The notes: a model not told the origin generated them from the letters alone. A stretch of DNA of 64,000 nucleotides from JACDAE01 sp963717195 (GCA_963717195.1 CAVQVR010000010.1:248001-312000), one strand, 5' to 3'; shown: positions 17,428 through 26,796, numbered from the stretch's first letter. Translations and numbers: made by a program.

Positions 17428-18012
17428 ATGTCCCTGATCAATATGGCGAAACGAGAGATCAATTGCAAGATCGTCTATTATGGGATTGGTCTGTGTGGCA
17501 AGACAACCAATCTCCATTATATACACCAGGCTGTGAATCCACAGGATGTCGGTGATATGGTCTCCATCGACACAGAAACCGAACGCACGTTGTATTTCGA
17601 CCTGCTCCCCCTTGAGTTGGGCAAGGTTCACGGATTCCAGATCCGCTTCCAGCTCTATACCGTACCAGGGCAGATTCTGTATCAACAGACACGTATTTCG
17701 GTTCTCAAAGGCGCGGACTGCGTCATCTTTGTCGCCGATTCACAGGCCAGCAAGCTACAAGAAAACATCGAATGCTGGAACGAACTACAGGAACAACTGC
17801 GCCGTATGAATAAGGATGTGGCGGACTTTCCCCTGGTCATGCAATGGAACAAGCGGGATTTACAAGACGTGCTCCCTGTCTCCGTACTGGAAAAGTATCT
17901 CAATCCCTACCGTGTCTCAAGTTATGAAGGTGTGGCAGTTACTGGTCAGGGCGTTATTGAATGTCTACGCGTTGCTATTAACTCTACTCTGCAAAGATTG
18001 GAACGTATTTAA
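17428..18012 (+). CDS. MglA-like small Ras-family GTPase
   Basis: 194 residues, the size of bacterial MglA. G1 is YYGIGLCGKTTNL (about residues 17-29), the switch-II region reads YTVPGQ where Ras has DTAGQ, and the base-recognition motif is NKRD. MglA proteins act as GTP-dependent polarity or motility switches, usually with a roadblock-domain MglB activator. No roadblock gene is adjacent, so the partner is elsewhere or the protein has another signalling role. A ribosome site (GCAGGAGAG) precedes the ATG. The next gene encodes a response regulator, but 320 bp with a hairpin separates them, so an operon is doubtful. Confidence 0.92.
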   Translation: MSLINMAKREINCKIVYYGIGLCGKTTNLHYIHQAVNPQDVGDMVSIDTETERTLYFDLLPLELGKVHGFQIRFQLYTVPGQILYQQTRISVLKGADCVIFVADSQASKLQENIECWNELQEQLRRMNKDVADFPLVMQWNKRDLQDVLPVSVLEKYLNPYRVSSYEGVAVTGQGVIECLRVAINSTLQRLERI

Positions 18013-18207
18013 TTATTCTCATTGTGAGATATCAGGTGGTGTTGTGTTGTATTTATGGGAAGGGTGACAGTTGGCCAGCCGCTGGTGTATCTCACCTCCG
18101 TGCAGAGTGTCCGCAACGCATTTCTTCTGATCGATTCTATTGCTCGACATAGAACGGTTTCTTGTTATTTGTTGTTTACAGGATAACAAATGTGACCTTA
18201 CCAGGGT

Positions 18208-18241
18208 GCACTTGTCCCCCATCTCAATGAGGGATAAGTGC
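18208..18241 (+). terminator. Terminator-like hairpin
   Basis: GCACTTGTCCC (18208-18218) pairs with GGGATAAGTGC (18231-18241), ten of eleven pairs, with a 12-nt loop followed by TTTCTC. It lies in the 320-bp spacer between the GTPase and response regulator genes and would separate their transcripts. Nothing else is seen in that spacer. Confidence 0.5.
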
Positions 18242-18332
18242 TTTCTCGGACGTTTTGGAATAGACTGATAAAGAGGGCAGGCAGCGTAGTGGTGGTGCCT
18301 CCATACTGTCTCTCTCTCTATGAAGGGATTAC

Positions 18333-19022
18333 ATGGAAACGATACGTGTCATCATCATTGATGAACAACCTCTGTTCCGCGTGGGTATCCGCGCTACCCT
18401 GGAACGTATGGGCGACTGCGTCGTCGTCGGCGAATCCACTGATGCCGCAGAGGTGTTCGAAATCGCCCGCACTGGTAGCCCCGACGTCGCACTCATCGAC
18501 GCCGGACTTACTTCCTCTGATCCGCTCGAAATAGCTCGTCAGACGCGCCATATCGCACCCCGCATGGCTATCATCATCCTCACTCCTTCTGAGGATGAAG
18601 AGCGCTTATTTCAATCTATCAAAGTTGGGGCCGCCGCTTACTATTCACGCAACATTACTCCTGAGGAACTGATGGACGCCGTACGCAAAGTAAGTCATGG
18701 CGAATACCTCATTAACGATGATGTGCTCTCAAAACCTCAGCTCGCCAGTCGCGTGCTCAAATCATTCCGCGAACTTACCGTCGAGGAAGATGATGGGAAC
18801 ACAAAAGACCTCTACTCTCCTCTCTCTAGCCGCGAAGTGGAAATTCTCGACTATATCGCTCGTGGAAACAGCAATAAGGAAATCGCCAAATCGCTGAAAA
18901 TTAGCGACCAGACCGTGAAAAATCATATCACCTCTATCCTGAAAAAGCTGTCCGTTAACGACCGTACCGCCGCCGTCGTCCACGCATTACGACATGGTTG
19001 GATAAAGATCAACGATAATTGA
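18333..19022 (+). CDS. NarL/FixJ-type response regulator with LuxR HTH
   Basis: 229 residues: an N-terminal receiver domain (acidic pair near residues 10-11, phospho-acceptor Asp56 in VALIDAGL, Thr84) and a C-terminal LuxR-type helix-turn-helix (LSSREVEILDYIARGNSNKEIAKSL, about residues 163-225). The switch lysine normally near position 105 is arginine (YYSRNITPEEL), so phosphorylation-dependent switching may be altered. The linker (about residues 125-160) is longer and more acidic than usual. No histidine kinase is adjacent, making it an orphan regulator. GAAGGGA precedes the ATG. The targets are unknown; the downstream gene is glucan phosphorylase. Confidence 0.92.
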   Translation: METIRVIIIDEQPLFRVGIRATLERMGDCVVVGESTDAAEVFEIARTGSPDVALIDAGLTSSDPLEIARQTRHIAPRMAIIILTPSEDEERLFQSIKVGAAAYYSRNITPEELMDAVRKVSHGEYLINDDVLSKPQLASRVLKSFRELTVEEDDGNTKDLYSPLSSREVEILDYIARGNSNKEIAKSLKISDQTVKNHITSILKKLSVNDRTAAVVHALRHGWIKINDN

Positions 19023-19221
19023 TCTCACCTCCTCCATCGCTCCCTACACCAATCTTTCCTGAAGGCTCTCTACATCGACACAGAGAGAGCCTTCTCGTAT
19101 TGACCTCGTTTTCCTACACGAGATATACTGATAGTGCGCATGGGACGATTCTGTATTTCGATGGGCACCGTGAACGCCCCTCCTCTTGTTTCTGCGATAT
19201 GAAGAAAGGAAGCCTGGTTTA

Positions 19222-21777
19222 GTGAAAGTCTATGGCCGCATTACGGTCTTTCCCATTATGCCAACACGTATTAACCGCCTTTATGAACTCGCTTACAATC
19301 TCTGGTGGAGTTGGCATCCCGAAGCTCGTGCTCTCTATAGCACGCTCAACCCCGCTCTCTGGGAACAGGTCGGACATAATCCAGTGCGCTTTCTCAGCGA
19401 ACTGCAACCACACTTACTTACGCAGGCTGCCGAGAACACCGACTATCTGCACGCATATGATAGTGTAATTCGCGATTTTGATCACTACATACACCCTCGT
19501 CCGGACGAAACATGGTTTACCTTTAATTATCCAGAACTTGCCGATAAAACCATCGCTTATTTCTCAGCGGAGTTCGGTATCCATGAAGCTCTCCCTATTT
19601 ACTCCGGTGGCCTGGGTATCCTCTCCGGCGATCACTGCAAAGAAGCCAGCGACCTGGGCTTGCCTTTCGTAGGCGTCGGTTTCCTCTACCCACAGGGCTA
19701 TTTTCGTCAGCGCGTGACGCGCGACGGCGTACAAGAAGCCTTTTATGACAAACTCCATTTCTCGGAGGCTCCCGCTATCCCTGCTATCGGTCCCGATGGC
19801 AATGAAGTGGTTATCAGCGTCGACTTGCCCGGACGCCGCATCTATGCAAAAGTCTGGAAGGTCATGGTTGGCCGCGTTCCCCTCTACCTGATGGATACCG
19901 ATGTGGCTCCCAATGCTCCTAACGACCGCGAACTCTCTGCACGCCTCTATGGTGGCGACCGTGAGATACGCATCTCTCAGGAGATCGTGCTGGGCATCGG
20001 TGGCGTGCGTGCCTTGCGTGCCCTGGGCATCTCTCCTTCTGCCTGGCACATCAATGAAGGTCATGCCGCCTTTCTGAGCCTGGAACGCGCCCGTGAGTTG
20101 GTCGCCTCGGGCCTGAGCTTCAATGAGGCATGGGAAGCCGTGACTCTCAACGCGCTCTTTACCACCCATACACCCGTGCCAGCAGGCAATGATACCTTCA
20201 ACTATGATCTCATCGATAAGTACTTCGGCTCGTACTGGAGCGAACTGGGCCTGACACGCGATCAGTTCCTGAGCGTCGCTCGCGAAGATCATGGCTGGGG
20301 TTCGACCTATGGTATGACCGTGCTGGCGCTTCGCCTCACCGGTCAACACAACGGTGTCAGTAAGTTGCATGGAGACGTGTCCCGCAAAATGTGGCAGTTC
20401 CTCTGGCCCGGCATCGAAGGCGATGAAGTGCCCATCAGCTACGTTACCAACGGCGTTCATACCTTCTCCTGGATCTCGCGCGAAATGAACGCGTTATTCG
20501 GACGCTACCTCGATCCAGATTGGGGCCGCTACGTCGATGAGCAGGCGTTCTGGGATCAACATATCGATAATATTCCTGATGATGAACTGTGGAACACTCA
20601 CGTGCGGCGTAAAGAGATCCTTATCGCATACGCGCGTCGTCGCTTGAAGAGCCAGCATCTGCGCCTGGGTGAAGGCTCAGCACAGATCGCTGAGATCGAA
20701 CACATGCTCAATCCCAACGCACTCATCATCGGCTTCGCACGTCGCTTCGCTACCTACAAGCGGGCCGCGCTCATCTTCCGCAATCTTGAACGCCTCAAAC
20801 GCATCCTGAACAACCCGGATCGCCCTGTCCAGATCATCTTCGCAGGCAAGGCCCACCCCGCCGACGAACCAGGTAAAGCGCTAATTCAGCAGATCTACCA
20901 CGCTTCGCGCAGCAATGATCTACGTGGAAAAATCATCTTCCTGGAAGACTACGATATCGACATGGCCCGCTATCTCGTCTCCGGCACCGATCTCTGGCTC
21001 AATAACCCGATCCGTCCCTACGAGGCCAGCGGCACCAGTGGACAGAAAGCAGCTCTCAACGGACAACCCAATTGCAGCATTCTCGACGGCTGGTGGGCCG
21101 AAGGCTACAACGGCAAAAACGGCTGGGCCATCGGTGAAGAGCGCGAATACCATGATCCAGAGGTCCAGGCCGAAGCGGATAGCCTGTCCCTCTATCTTCT
21201 GCTCGAAGAAGAGATTATTCCCACCTTCTTCGACCGCGATACGAATGGTACCCCTCACCGCTGGACAGCCTGCATGAAAGAAGCCATTCGTACCTGCACA
21301 CCCCAGTTCAGCATGAGACGTATGATCAAAGAATACACCACACGCTACTATGTACCAGAGATCCAGCAGAATGCACAGATCGCACAAAACCATTATGAGC
21401 GGGCACGTACACTGGCGACCTGGAAAGAGCACGTCCGCCAGGGCTGGGACAACCTGGAGCTCTACGTCGATGGTAAACGCGAAGGTCAGCTCAGCCTGGG
21501 CGAAAGTATCGATGTACGGGCATGGGTTCGCATGAACAAACTTCAACCAGATGACATTAGCGTCGAACTGGTCTACGGCACAGTCAAAGACGAATTGGCC
21601 GAAGCACAACATATACTTCCCATGACTTATGTCAAACGCGAAATCGACGGTTCCTACCGCTACGAAATTCATCTACAACCACCCGAGAGCGGTAGCATCG
21701 CCTATAACGTACGCGTCGTTCCCTCTCATCCAGGGCTGAGCGAAAAGTACGAATTGGGGCTGATCCGCTGGGCCTAG
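19222..21777 (+). CDS. glgP: Alpha-glucan phosphorylase (GlgP type with DUF3417 N-terminus)
   Basis: About 851 residues. It cleaves alpha-1,4-glucans with phosphate to release glucose 1-phosphate, using pyridoxal phosphate. The N-terminal DUF3417 segment (INRLYELAYNLWWSWHPEA) is typical of the TIGR02094 branch found in many non-enteric bacteria. Further motifs: EFGIHEALPIYSGGLGILSGDH, HINEGHAAF, THTPVPAGNDTF, and the PLP lysine Lys609 in EASGTSGQKAALNG. The C-terminal 100 residues form a beta-rich appendage. The start chosen is GTG at 19222, with AAGGAAG nine bases upstream. An ATG at 19186 is in frame but lacks a site. It is the only glycogen-metabolism gene here. Confidence 0.95.
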   Translation: MKVYGRITVFPIMPTRINRLYELAYNLWWSWHPEARALYSTLNPALWEQVGHNPVRFLSELQPHLLTQAAENTDYLHAYDSVIRDFDHYIHPRPDETWFTFNYPELADKTIAYFSAEFGIHEALPIYSGGLGILSGDHCKEASDLGLPFVGVGFLYPQGYFRQRVTRDGVQEAFYDKLHFSEAPAIPAIGPDGNEVVISVDLPGRRIYAKVWKVMVGRVPLYLMDTDVAPNAPNDRELSARLYGGDREIRISQEIVLGIGGVRALRALGISPSAWHINEGHAAFLSLERARELVASGLSFNEAWEAVTLNALFTTHTPVPAGNDTFNYDLIDKYFGSYWSELGLTRDQFLSVAREDHGWGSTYGMTVLALRLTGQHNGVSKLHGDVSRKMWQFLWPGIEGDEVPISYVTNGVHTFSWISREMNALFGRYLDPDWGRYVDEQAFWDQHIDNIPDDELWNTHVRRKEILIAYARRRLKSQHLRLGEGSAQIAEIEHMLNPNALIIGFARRFATYKRAALIFRNLERLKRILNNPDRPVQIIFAGKAHPADEPGKALIQQIYHASRSNDLRGKIIFLEDYDIDMARYLVSGTDLWLNNPIRPYEASGTSGQKAALNGQPNCSILDGWWAEGYNGKNGWAIGEEREYHDPEVQAEADSLSLYLLLEEEIIPTFFDRDTNGTPHRWTACMKEAIRTCTPQFSMRRMIKEYTTRYYVPEIQQNAQIAQNHYERARTLATWKEHVRQGWDNLELYVDGKREGQLSLGESIDVRAWVRMNKLQPDDISVELVYGTVKDELAEAQHILPMTYVKREIDGSYRYEIHLQPPESGSIAYNVRVVPSHPGLSEKYELGLIRWA

Positions 21778-21812
21778 CACCTGATGCGACCCTTTTTGTC
21801 GGACAAAACATT

Positions 21813-21840
21813 GTAGGGGCGGCGTTGACGTCGCCCCTAC
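21813..21840. terminator. GTAGGGG palindrome between convergent genes
   Basis: GTAGGGGCG and CGCCCCTAC form a 9-bp perfect stem around a 10-nt loop. The position, between the ends of glgP and the convergent GtrA-like gene, suggests a bidirectional transcription stop. The arm ends match the intergenic repeat family seen elsewhere in the window. Confidence 0.6.
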
Positions 21841-21856
21841 CTGCTATCAGCAAATT

Positions 21857-22477
21857 TTAATTTGCTACCACCGTTTTTACATGTCGATATGTGAAGAAAT
21901 GATGTGCAGCGAAATTATAAAAGAGCACGATCAATATAGCTATTCCCTGCGATAGCACGGGATTAATACGCAAGCCAGAGTGCAAGCCAAAGCCTATCAG
22001 AAACGTAAGTATTATCCCGCTAACGGATGTCACATGGAAACGTGCGCAACGCACTTTCCAGGAACGCGCATGGCCTGGCATATGTCTGAACGTGAAATAA
22101 TCGTTCAGCGAAAAATTGGCCACAATAGAAATTTCAGCAGCAATCACATAAGCAATAAGATAGAGCAAATTGCTATTACTAATAGTAATAAGCTTTCCAC
22201 TATGGTAGTAAACCACATAGAAAACACCCAGATTGACCAGAGCCGCTAATCCTCCAAAGAAGGCAAAGCTAATAAACCGCTGCAGTTGACCCGCACGACC
22301 ACCACTTACAGAATCGACAATATCCAGTAAATTATTGACAAAGGGCCAGCGTGTGGGATGATATGTATGCGCAGTGGACACAAGCAGCGCATCTTCAATT
22401 TTTGGCTCAAGCACTACCGGAGATGGCTCATAAAGGTCCGATACTACAGAAATTCTCTCCAAATCAGTTTGTGTCAT
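21857..22477 (-). CDS. GtrA-like membrane protein
   Basis: 206 residues: a hydrophilic N-terminal region of about 65 residues, then four membrane helices starting at LQRFISFAFFGGLAALVNLGV, the family signature. SLNDYFTFRHMPG between helices 2 and 3 and NFAAHHFFTYRH at the C-terminus are also typical (NF..N..FTF). GtrA-like proteins are thought to help move polyprenyl-linked sugars across the membrane for surface glycan synthesis. The N-terminal extension is longer than in most members. A GGAGAG site precedes the ATG. No glycosyltransferase is adjacent, but the 47-60 kb region carries polyprenol-sugar-dependent enzymes it might serve (inference). Confidence 0.88.
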   Translation of the reverse strand: MTQTDLERISVVSDLYEPSPVVLEPKIEDALLVSTAHTYHPTRWPFVNNLLDIVDSVSGGRAGQLQRFISFAFFGGLAALVNLGVFYVVYYHSGKLITISNSNLLYLIAYVIAAEISIVANFSLNDYFTFRHMPGHARSWKVRCARFHVTSVSGIILTFLIGFGLHSGLRINPVLSQGIAILIVLFYNFAAHHFFTYRHVKTVVAN

Positions 22478-22655
22478 TCGACTCTCCAGACATTCTACAT
22501 AGATTTCAAAAAGGGACGTTCTACTTCACTATCTAGAACGCGCTAACAACAAACAAAGTCACGTCACTAGATATAACGGAGGCAGCAGTACTATTGAATA
22601 CACTTATGCAACCCTTTGTATATATCGGGAACACCATCTATTCAACCATGCAATA

Positions 22656-23885
22656 TTATGCTTGCAAACGTGCCGCCATCTCCTCCACTGCACTCATCAC
22701 ATCCTTGAGCACAGGCTTTTGTTTGAAATACAACACTTCTCCTGGCACATCTTGCAAAGCATCCGCCGCAAGATTGACGCCTTCATACACCAGCAAAAGC
22801 AAATTACGACACTGCGCCGCACGTACTTTCTCCACCTTGCGCCTCAGATAATCGGGATGCCAGAAGCCAACCAGTTCTATCAACACCCGTTGCCCCGTAC
22901 GCTTATGCGTCAGAGCAAAATCAGGAATCATCACCGTATCGCCTAAATTAAGTACCTCATCCTCGCGCGTCAACATCCATTGCCCACGTTTAGCACCAAA
23001 TTTCTCTTCAAATTCGTGCGCAAAATCGGCTTCGAGACGACTATCAAAAAGACCGCTCTGCTTAAAATGTGATTTCAGCTCAGAACTTGCGTCAAGTCGA
23101 TAGGTCGCCATACTCCATGTCTGCGGCGAACGTACCATTGCAACCATGCTCCAGCGCTCACAAAACAATAACGCCGGGAGAAACGCCGCAAATTGCCGTC
23201 CATAACGCATTGTGGCGCTCACAAAAGGCGAGATCGGACCATCCAGATCAACGATATACCCATCCTCCTGCGATTGAATCCAGAACATGAGCTTAAAAAA
23301 CTTGATATATTTCCACAGGTCTTTGTACCCTCCATGCACTTCGATACGTACATGACTGGCCCAATACAACACCCCTCGCGCCAGTTCGAGATTGTAACGT
23401 GCAATTAATCCCTCCGGCGTCCAATCCGGCCCTATCTCCGTGAGAAGAGCCGCAGCAGGCCGATCAGCAAAGAGTGCCCCTTCCAGTTGCTCAAGTGATA
23501 TTTCCAATTCGCTCGCCAGTGCTTGCATAACCTCGTTGCGTACCTGCTGCTGAAATAACTGAGTCGTCGAGAAGACAGGACCATAGACAAAAAGTCGCTC
23601 CCTCAGTTCTACCGGTGGCAATGGCGTTACCAGAGGCGTAAAGGTTGCCGCATCAGTTAGCACTTTCGCCATCCCACGCACCACCACATAGTCCATACGC
23701 TCGCCTTCGTACGCCTCTAAAGCATGTTCCCATACTCCCAGCGCTTGACCTTGCTGCTTCCGCAACAACGTGATCAGATCCGTTGCCGCCTGCAACCAGC
23801 AAGCATCCTCAACATTGAGGAGATCAATAAACAACTGTGAACCAAGCATCCGTATACGAGGTTTTACCAGTTCAGCCGTAAGCAT
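22656..23885 (-). CDS. Bax1-like nuclease (DUF790), partner of XPB
   Basis: 409 residues of the DUF790 family, whose archaeal member Bax1 binds XPB and acts as a structure-specific endonuclease. The N-terminal part matches the family start (MLTAELVKPRIR). The nuclease core near residues 318-345 reads IPDFALTHKRTGQRVLIELVGFWHPDYLRRK when taken in parts: an acidic PD pair, then the ELVGFW strand and a basic helix, resembling PD-(D/E)xK enzymes. The start overlaps the helicase stop as TGATG, so the two proteins are made in a coupled way, which supports a stable complex. The likely role is opening and cutting damaged DNA, a minimal excision-repair module; this is inferred from archaeal work. Confidence 0.92.
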   Translation of the reverse strand: MLTAELVKPRIRMLGSQLFIDLLNVEDACWLQAATDLITLLRKQQGQALGVWEHALEAYEGERMDYVVVRGMAKVLTDAATFTPLVTPLPPVELRERLFVYGPVFSTTQLFQQQVRNEVMQALASELEISLEQLEGALFADRPAAALLTEIGPDWTPEGLIARYNLELARGVLYWASHVRIEVHGGYKDLWKYIKFFKLMFWIQSQEDGYIVDLDGPISPFVSATMRYGRQFAAFLPALLFCERWSMVAMVRSPQTWSMATYRLDASSELKSHFKQSGLFDSRLEADFAHEFEEKFGAKRGQWMLTREDEVLNLGDTVMIPDFALTHKRTGQRVLIELVGFWHPDYLRRKVEKVRAAQCRNLLLLVYEGVNLAADALQDVPGEVLYFKQKPVLKDVMSAVEEMAARLQA

Positions 23886-25255
23886 CAGTCCACCTCCCGC
23901 TTTCTCCGTCGTCGTTGCGCTCTACCCTCCTCAATCGTCTTGCGCGCAATCACTTCGAAAAGTACCGCCTCTCGATTCTCAACCTTGCGTAGCACCCGCC
24001 CCAATCGCTGAATATATTCACGCGCCCCTGAAGTTCCTCCCAGTACAATCGCAACCTTCGCCTCTGGCACATCAATTCCTTCGTTGAGCACACGCGAGGT
24101 AACAATTGCCCGATACCGGCCACTCTGAAAATTCTCCAGGATATGCTTGCGCTCAGCCGCCCCCGTCTCATGCGAAATGGCTGGAATGAGATAGCGTGCG
24201 GCGACCGCATAGGCCATCGTATTCTGTTCAGTAAAAATAAGAATACGTTCAGTCACATACTCACGTAACAGTTCGTCAAGCAGAGCAAACTTTCCCTCAC
24301 AACTGGCAAGCAAACGCAAAAGGCGCTGGCGAGCAAGAAAAGCGCGGCGTGCTTGAGGTTCAAACGTCGAGAGGCGCATCAATTCCATCAACCAGCTCGC
24401 GCCATGACGCCGTGGCAGTTGCCGCTCGCGCACGAAGTTGATATAGATAGCGTAATCGGCATCGTAACGGGCACGCTCATCAGACGAGAGATTGACGCGC
24501 AACCGCTGCGTTCGATAATTGGCTAGCTGCTGACCAACGAGATCCTCTACGCGCTTCGTATATACTATGGGTCCGATCAGTTCGTCGACACGCCAGCGCC
24601 CATTACTCTGCTCATACGCTTCAGGATAGGTTGCCGTCAGTCCCAACCTCAAAGGTGCAGGCGCCATCAAAGCCGCCTCGCCCCAACTGGGGGCTGGCAG
24701 GTGATGCACCTCATCAAAAATAATGAGCTTGAAGGTATTACCCCATTCAGCCATCAAATCGCCTGCCGAATGATAGGTAGTAACAGTGAGCGGATGAATC
24801 CTCTTCTCACCTCCATAATACACCCCTACTTCAATGCCAAAAGCGTTCACCAGGCGTGCATACCACTGGTGCAACAGATCAATGGTGGGCGCGACAACGA
24901 CAGTGGACCGTTTCACATGCTGGATTGCCTGAATGGCGACAAACGTCTTGCCAGCTCCTGTGGGCAGAACAATGCTACCACAACGTCCCGCCTCATCCCA
25001 CGCGGTGAGGGCCTCAATCTGATAATCGTGCGGCTCTCGCTTCTCTTGCAATGTCAGGTCGAGTGGCTTCCAACGCCGTACATTGTCATGAATCCCCTGC
25101 TCGCGTAGATAGGTTGCCAGTTCTCTATAATGATAGCCCTCGCAGCGCCACCGCCCCTTGATAAGCTGAAATGGTGGGGAAAGTGGCTGCGGCTCACCGT
25201 CATGCTTTACAACTAACGTGCCACCTTGAAAGAAGATTGCTGTGCTCATTGACAT
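23885..25255 (-). CDS. XPB-like superfamily II DNA helicase
   Basis: About 456 residues from the ATG at 25255; an ATG 32 codons upstream is possible, but its extension is not conserved-looking, and neither has a clear ribosome site. There is an N-terminal damage-recognition-like region, then the helicase motifs: Walker A PTGAGKT (near residue 98), DEVHH (near 180) and LGLTAT in the first RecA lobe, and ILIFTEQNTMAYAV, SRVLNEGIDVPEA and QRLGRVLRK in the second. Archaeal and eukaryotic XPB carry an Arg-Glu-Asp motif right after LTAT; here that position reads YPEAYEQ, so it is absent or displaced. It is followed directly by the Bax1 nuclease gene. Confidence 0.93.
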   Translation of the reverse strand: MSMSTAIFFQGGTLVVKHDGEPQPLSPPFQLIKGRWRCEGYHYRELATYLREQGIHDNVRRWKPLDLTLQEKREPHDYQIEALTAWDEAGRCGSIVLPTGAGKTFVAIQAIQHVKRSTVVVAPTIDLLHQWYARLVNAFGIEVGVYYGGEKRIHPLTVTTYHSAGDLMAEWGNTFKLIIFDEVHHLPAPSWGEAALMAPAPLRLGLTATYPEAYEQSNGRWRVDELIGPIVYTKRVEDLVGQQLANYRTQRLRVNLSSDERARYDADYAIYINFVRERQLPRRHGASWLMELMRLSTFEPQARRAFLARQRLLRLLASCEGKFALLDELLREYVTERILIFTEQNTMAYAVAARYLIPAISHETGAAERKHILENFQSGRYRAIVTSRVLNEGIDVPEAKVAIVLGGTSGAREYIQRLGRVLRKVENREAVLFEVIARKTIEEGRAQRRRRKREVD

Positions 25256-25457
25256 ATAATAGCAGGAATTAGGAGATGTGGCTATACGTAATTCTGGCAA
25301 TCGACGGAGGAGTTGGTGCGAATAAGGTGCCCTACTAATTGTTGCACACATGAGTCATCCCGAATGTTTCCAAACAGGGGTTTTGCCCTCCTCTAAAGCC
25401 GCTCATGCCTGCACACCTCGCCGCCAGCGGCTCTCCTTTTCTTTTTAATCGTTTGCA

Positions 25458-26249
25458 TTAGATAAAAGGTAACGCACTGATAATCGGCGGATCGGTCAGG
25501 CAAGGCGTACGCAGCACAACATCAACTTCATCCAGAGTTGCACCTTGTCTGATCACAAGAGGACCAACGATGCCGACTAGAATATTCTCCTGTGGCAATA
25601 AATATGTGTGAATGTTCTCGGATAGAGGCAGAGCGGCTATCAGTAAAAAATACTGGCCATCAGGCACATTATTTATAACATAGGGACCAGGAGCCAGGAG
25701 AAGTGTGCAACGGGTAGGTTGGCCTTGAGGAATAGGTTTGGGAAAAAGGCCCGCGAAGATCAAACCATTGAAAGGACCAATAGTACGTATATGACCACTA
25801 ATCCCGCCCTGGAGAAAAACTGGCTCTCTTGCCACTTTATCAGAAACGACAAATGAAGGTGCGGCAACGTCCTTGACAAGATTGCGAAACTGGCGTGGCG
25901 ATACACCCACCAGTTGCGTGAAGCGCGTCGTGAATGAACCAAGGCCAACGTAACCAACCTCGAAACAGATATCAGTGACGCTCAACGATGTGGTCAGAAG
26001 AAGTCGCTTTGCTCTATCCAGGCGCAACGTTGTTAAAAACTCACCGGGCGGCACTCCAACGATCTGATGGAACACACGACAGAAATAATAAGGGCTCAAG
26101 CAAGCGATATCCGCCATATCCTCCAACACAAGAGGTTCACATAGGCGCTTCCGCATCGCCTGAATAACGCGCTCAATCGCCGTCTGATGTGCCTCTCGCG
26201 TGCTGTAACAACTACTTTCAAGGACTGAACGCCTATCTTCTACCAGCAT
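25458..26249 (-). CDS. AraC-type regulator with C-terminal beta-sandwich-like domain
   Basis: 263 residues. The AraC double helix-turn-helix is N-terminal (about residues 25-125: LEDMADIACLSPYYFCRVFHQ, then the second motif ICFEVGYVGLGSFTTRF). This is the reverse of the usual order. The remaining 135 residues look all-beta (GPFNGLIFAGLFPKPIPQG, PYVINNVPDGQYFLLIAAL, GPLVIRQGATLDEVDVVL) and resemble a carboxypeptidase-regulatory or transthyretin-like fold, perhaps the effector site. An AAGG site precedes the ATG. It is transcribed in the same direction as the VOC gene 80 bp upstream. Ligand and targets are unknown. Confidence 0.88.
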   Translation of the reverse strand: MLVEDRRSVLESSCYSTREAHQTAIERVIQAMRKRLCEPLVLEDMADIACLSPYYFCRVFHQIVGVPPGEFLTTLRLDRAKRLLLTTSLSVTDICFEVGYVGLGSFTTRFTQLVGVSPRQFRNLVKDVAAPSFVVSDKVAREPVFLQGGISGHIRTIGPFNGLIFAGLFPKPIPQGQPTRCTLLLAPGPYVINNVPDGQYFLLIAALPLSENIHTYLLPQENILVGIVGPLVIRQGATLDEVDVVLRTPCLTDPPIISALPFI

Positions 26250-26331
26250 ACAATCTGCCTTTCAAAATTCGTCTTTAGACACTTCTCTTTCTAGAAATAG
26301 TCCATTTATACCAAACCATGCGTACTCTTTT

Positions 26332-26796
26332 TCATGCAGCCGTACCCACACGACGGTCTTTCAACAAAGAACGCGCCTCAGGTGAGGCCTCTAACAAAGA
26401 AAAGGTATTACCGGATGAATCCTCAAAAATGGCCTCGATGCCATAGAACTCGCACGTAGGCTCATGTACAAACCTGACGCCGCGTGCCAGCAACATCTCA
26501 TACGTCTTACGACAATCATCGGTGACAAATATCCAGGGCTTCTCCTGATTACTATGCTCCATCAGTTCCTGAATACGTTGCGAACCATGCAATGCTACAT
26601 CCGGTCGGGCTAGCGCTATCTCTGGCTTCTTCTGGCCTCGTGATGCCACCGTCACCAGGCGTAATCCCGGTCCAAATGTGACATCCATACGCTTCTCCAG
26701 GCCAAGCTTCTCAGTATAAAAGCGCAGTGCCTCGTCCTGATCGTCCACGAGAACAGGGACGAGGGCAAGTTGTGTTTTGAGCTTCATCATTCCCAT
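26332..26796 (-). CDS. VOC (glyoxalase/bleomycin-resistance) family protein
   Basis: 154 residues with two beta-alpha-beta-beta-beta halves. LALVPVLVDDQDEALRFYTEKLG opens the first half, and WIFVTDDCRKTYEMLLARGV followed by YGIEAIFEDSSGNTFSLLE closes the second. The terminal Glu of FSLLE is in the usual metal-ligand position. Such proteins bind or modify small molecules, and the substrate cannot be told from sequence. Several ATGs lie together at the start (MGMMK); a GGGA lies just before the third and fourth. The AraC-type regulator gene follows on the same strand. Confidence 0.88.
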   Translation of the reverse strand: MGMMKLKTQLALVPVLVDDQDEALRFYTEKLGLEKRMDVTFGPGLRLVTVASRGQKKPEIALARPDVALHGSQRIQELMEHSNQEKPWIFVTDDCRKTYEMLLARGVRFVHEPTCEFYGIEAIFEDSSGNTFSLLEASPEARSLLKDRRVGTAA

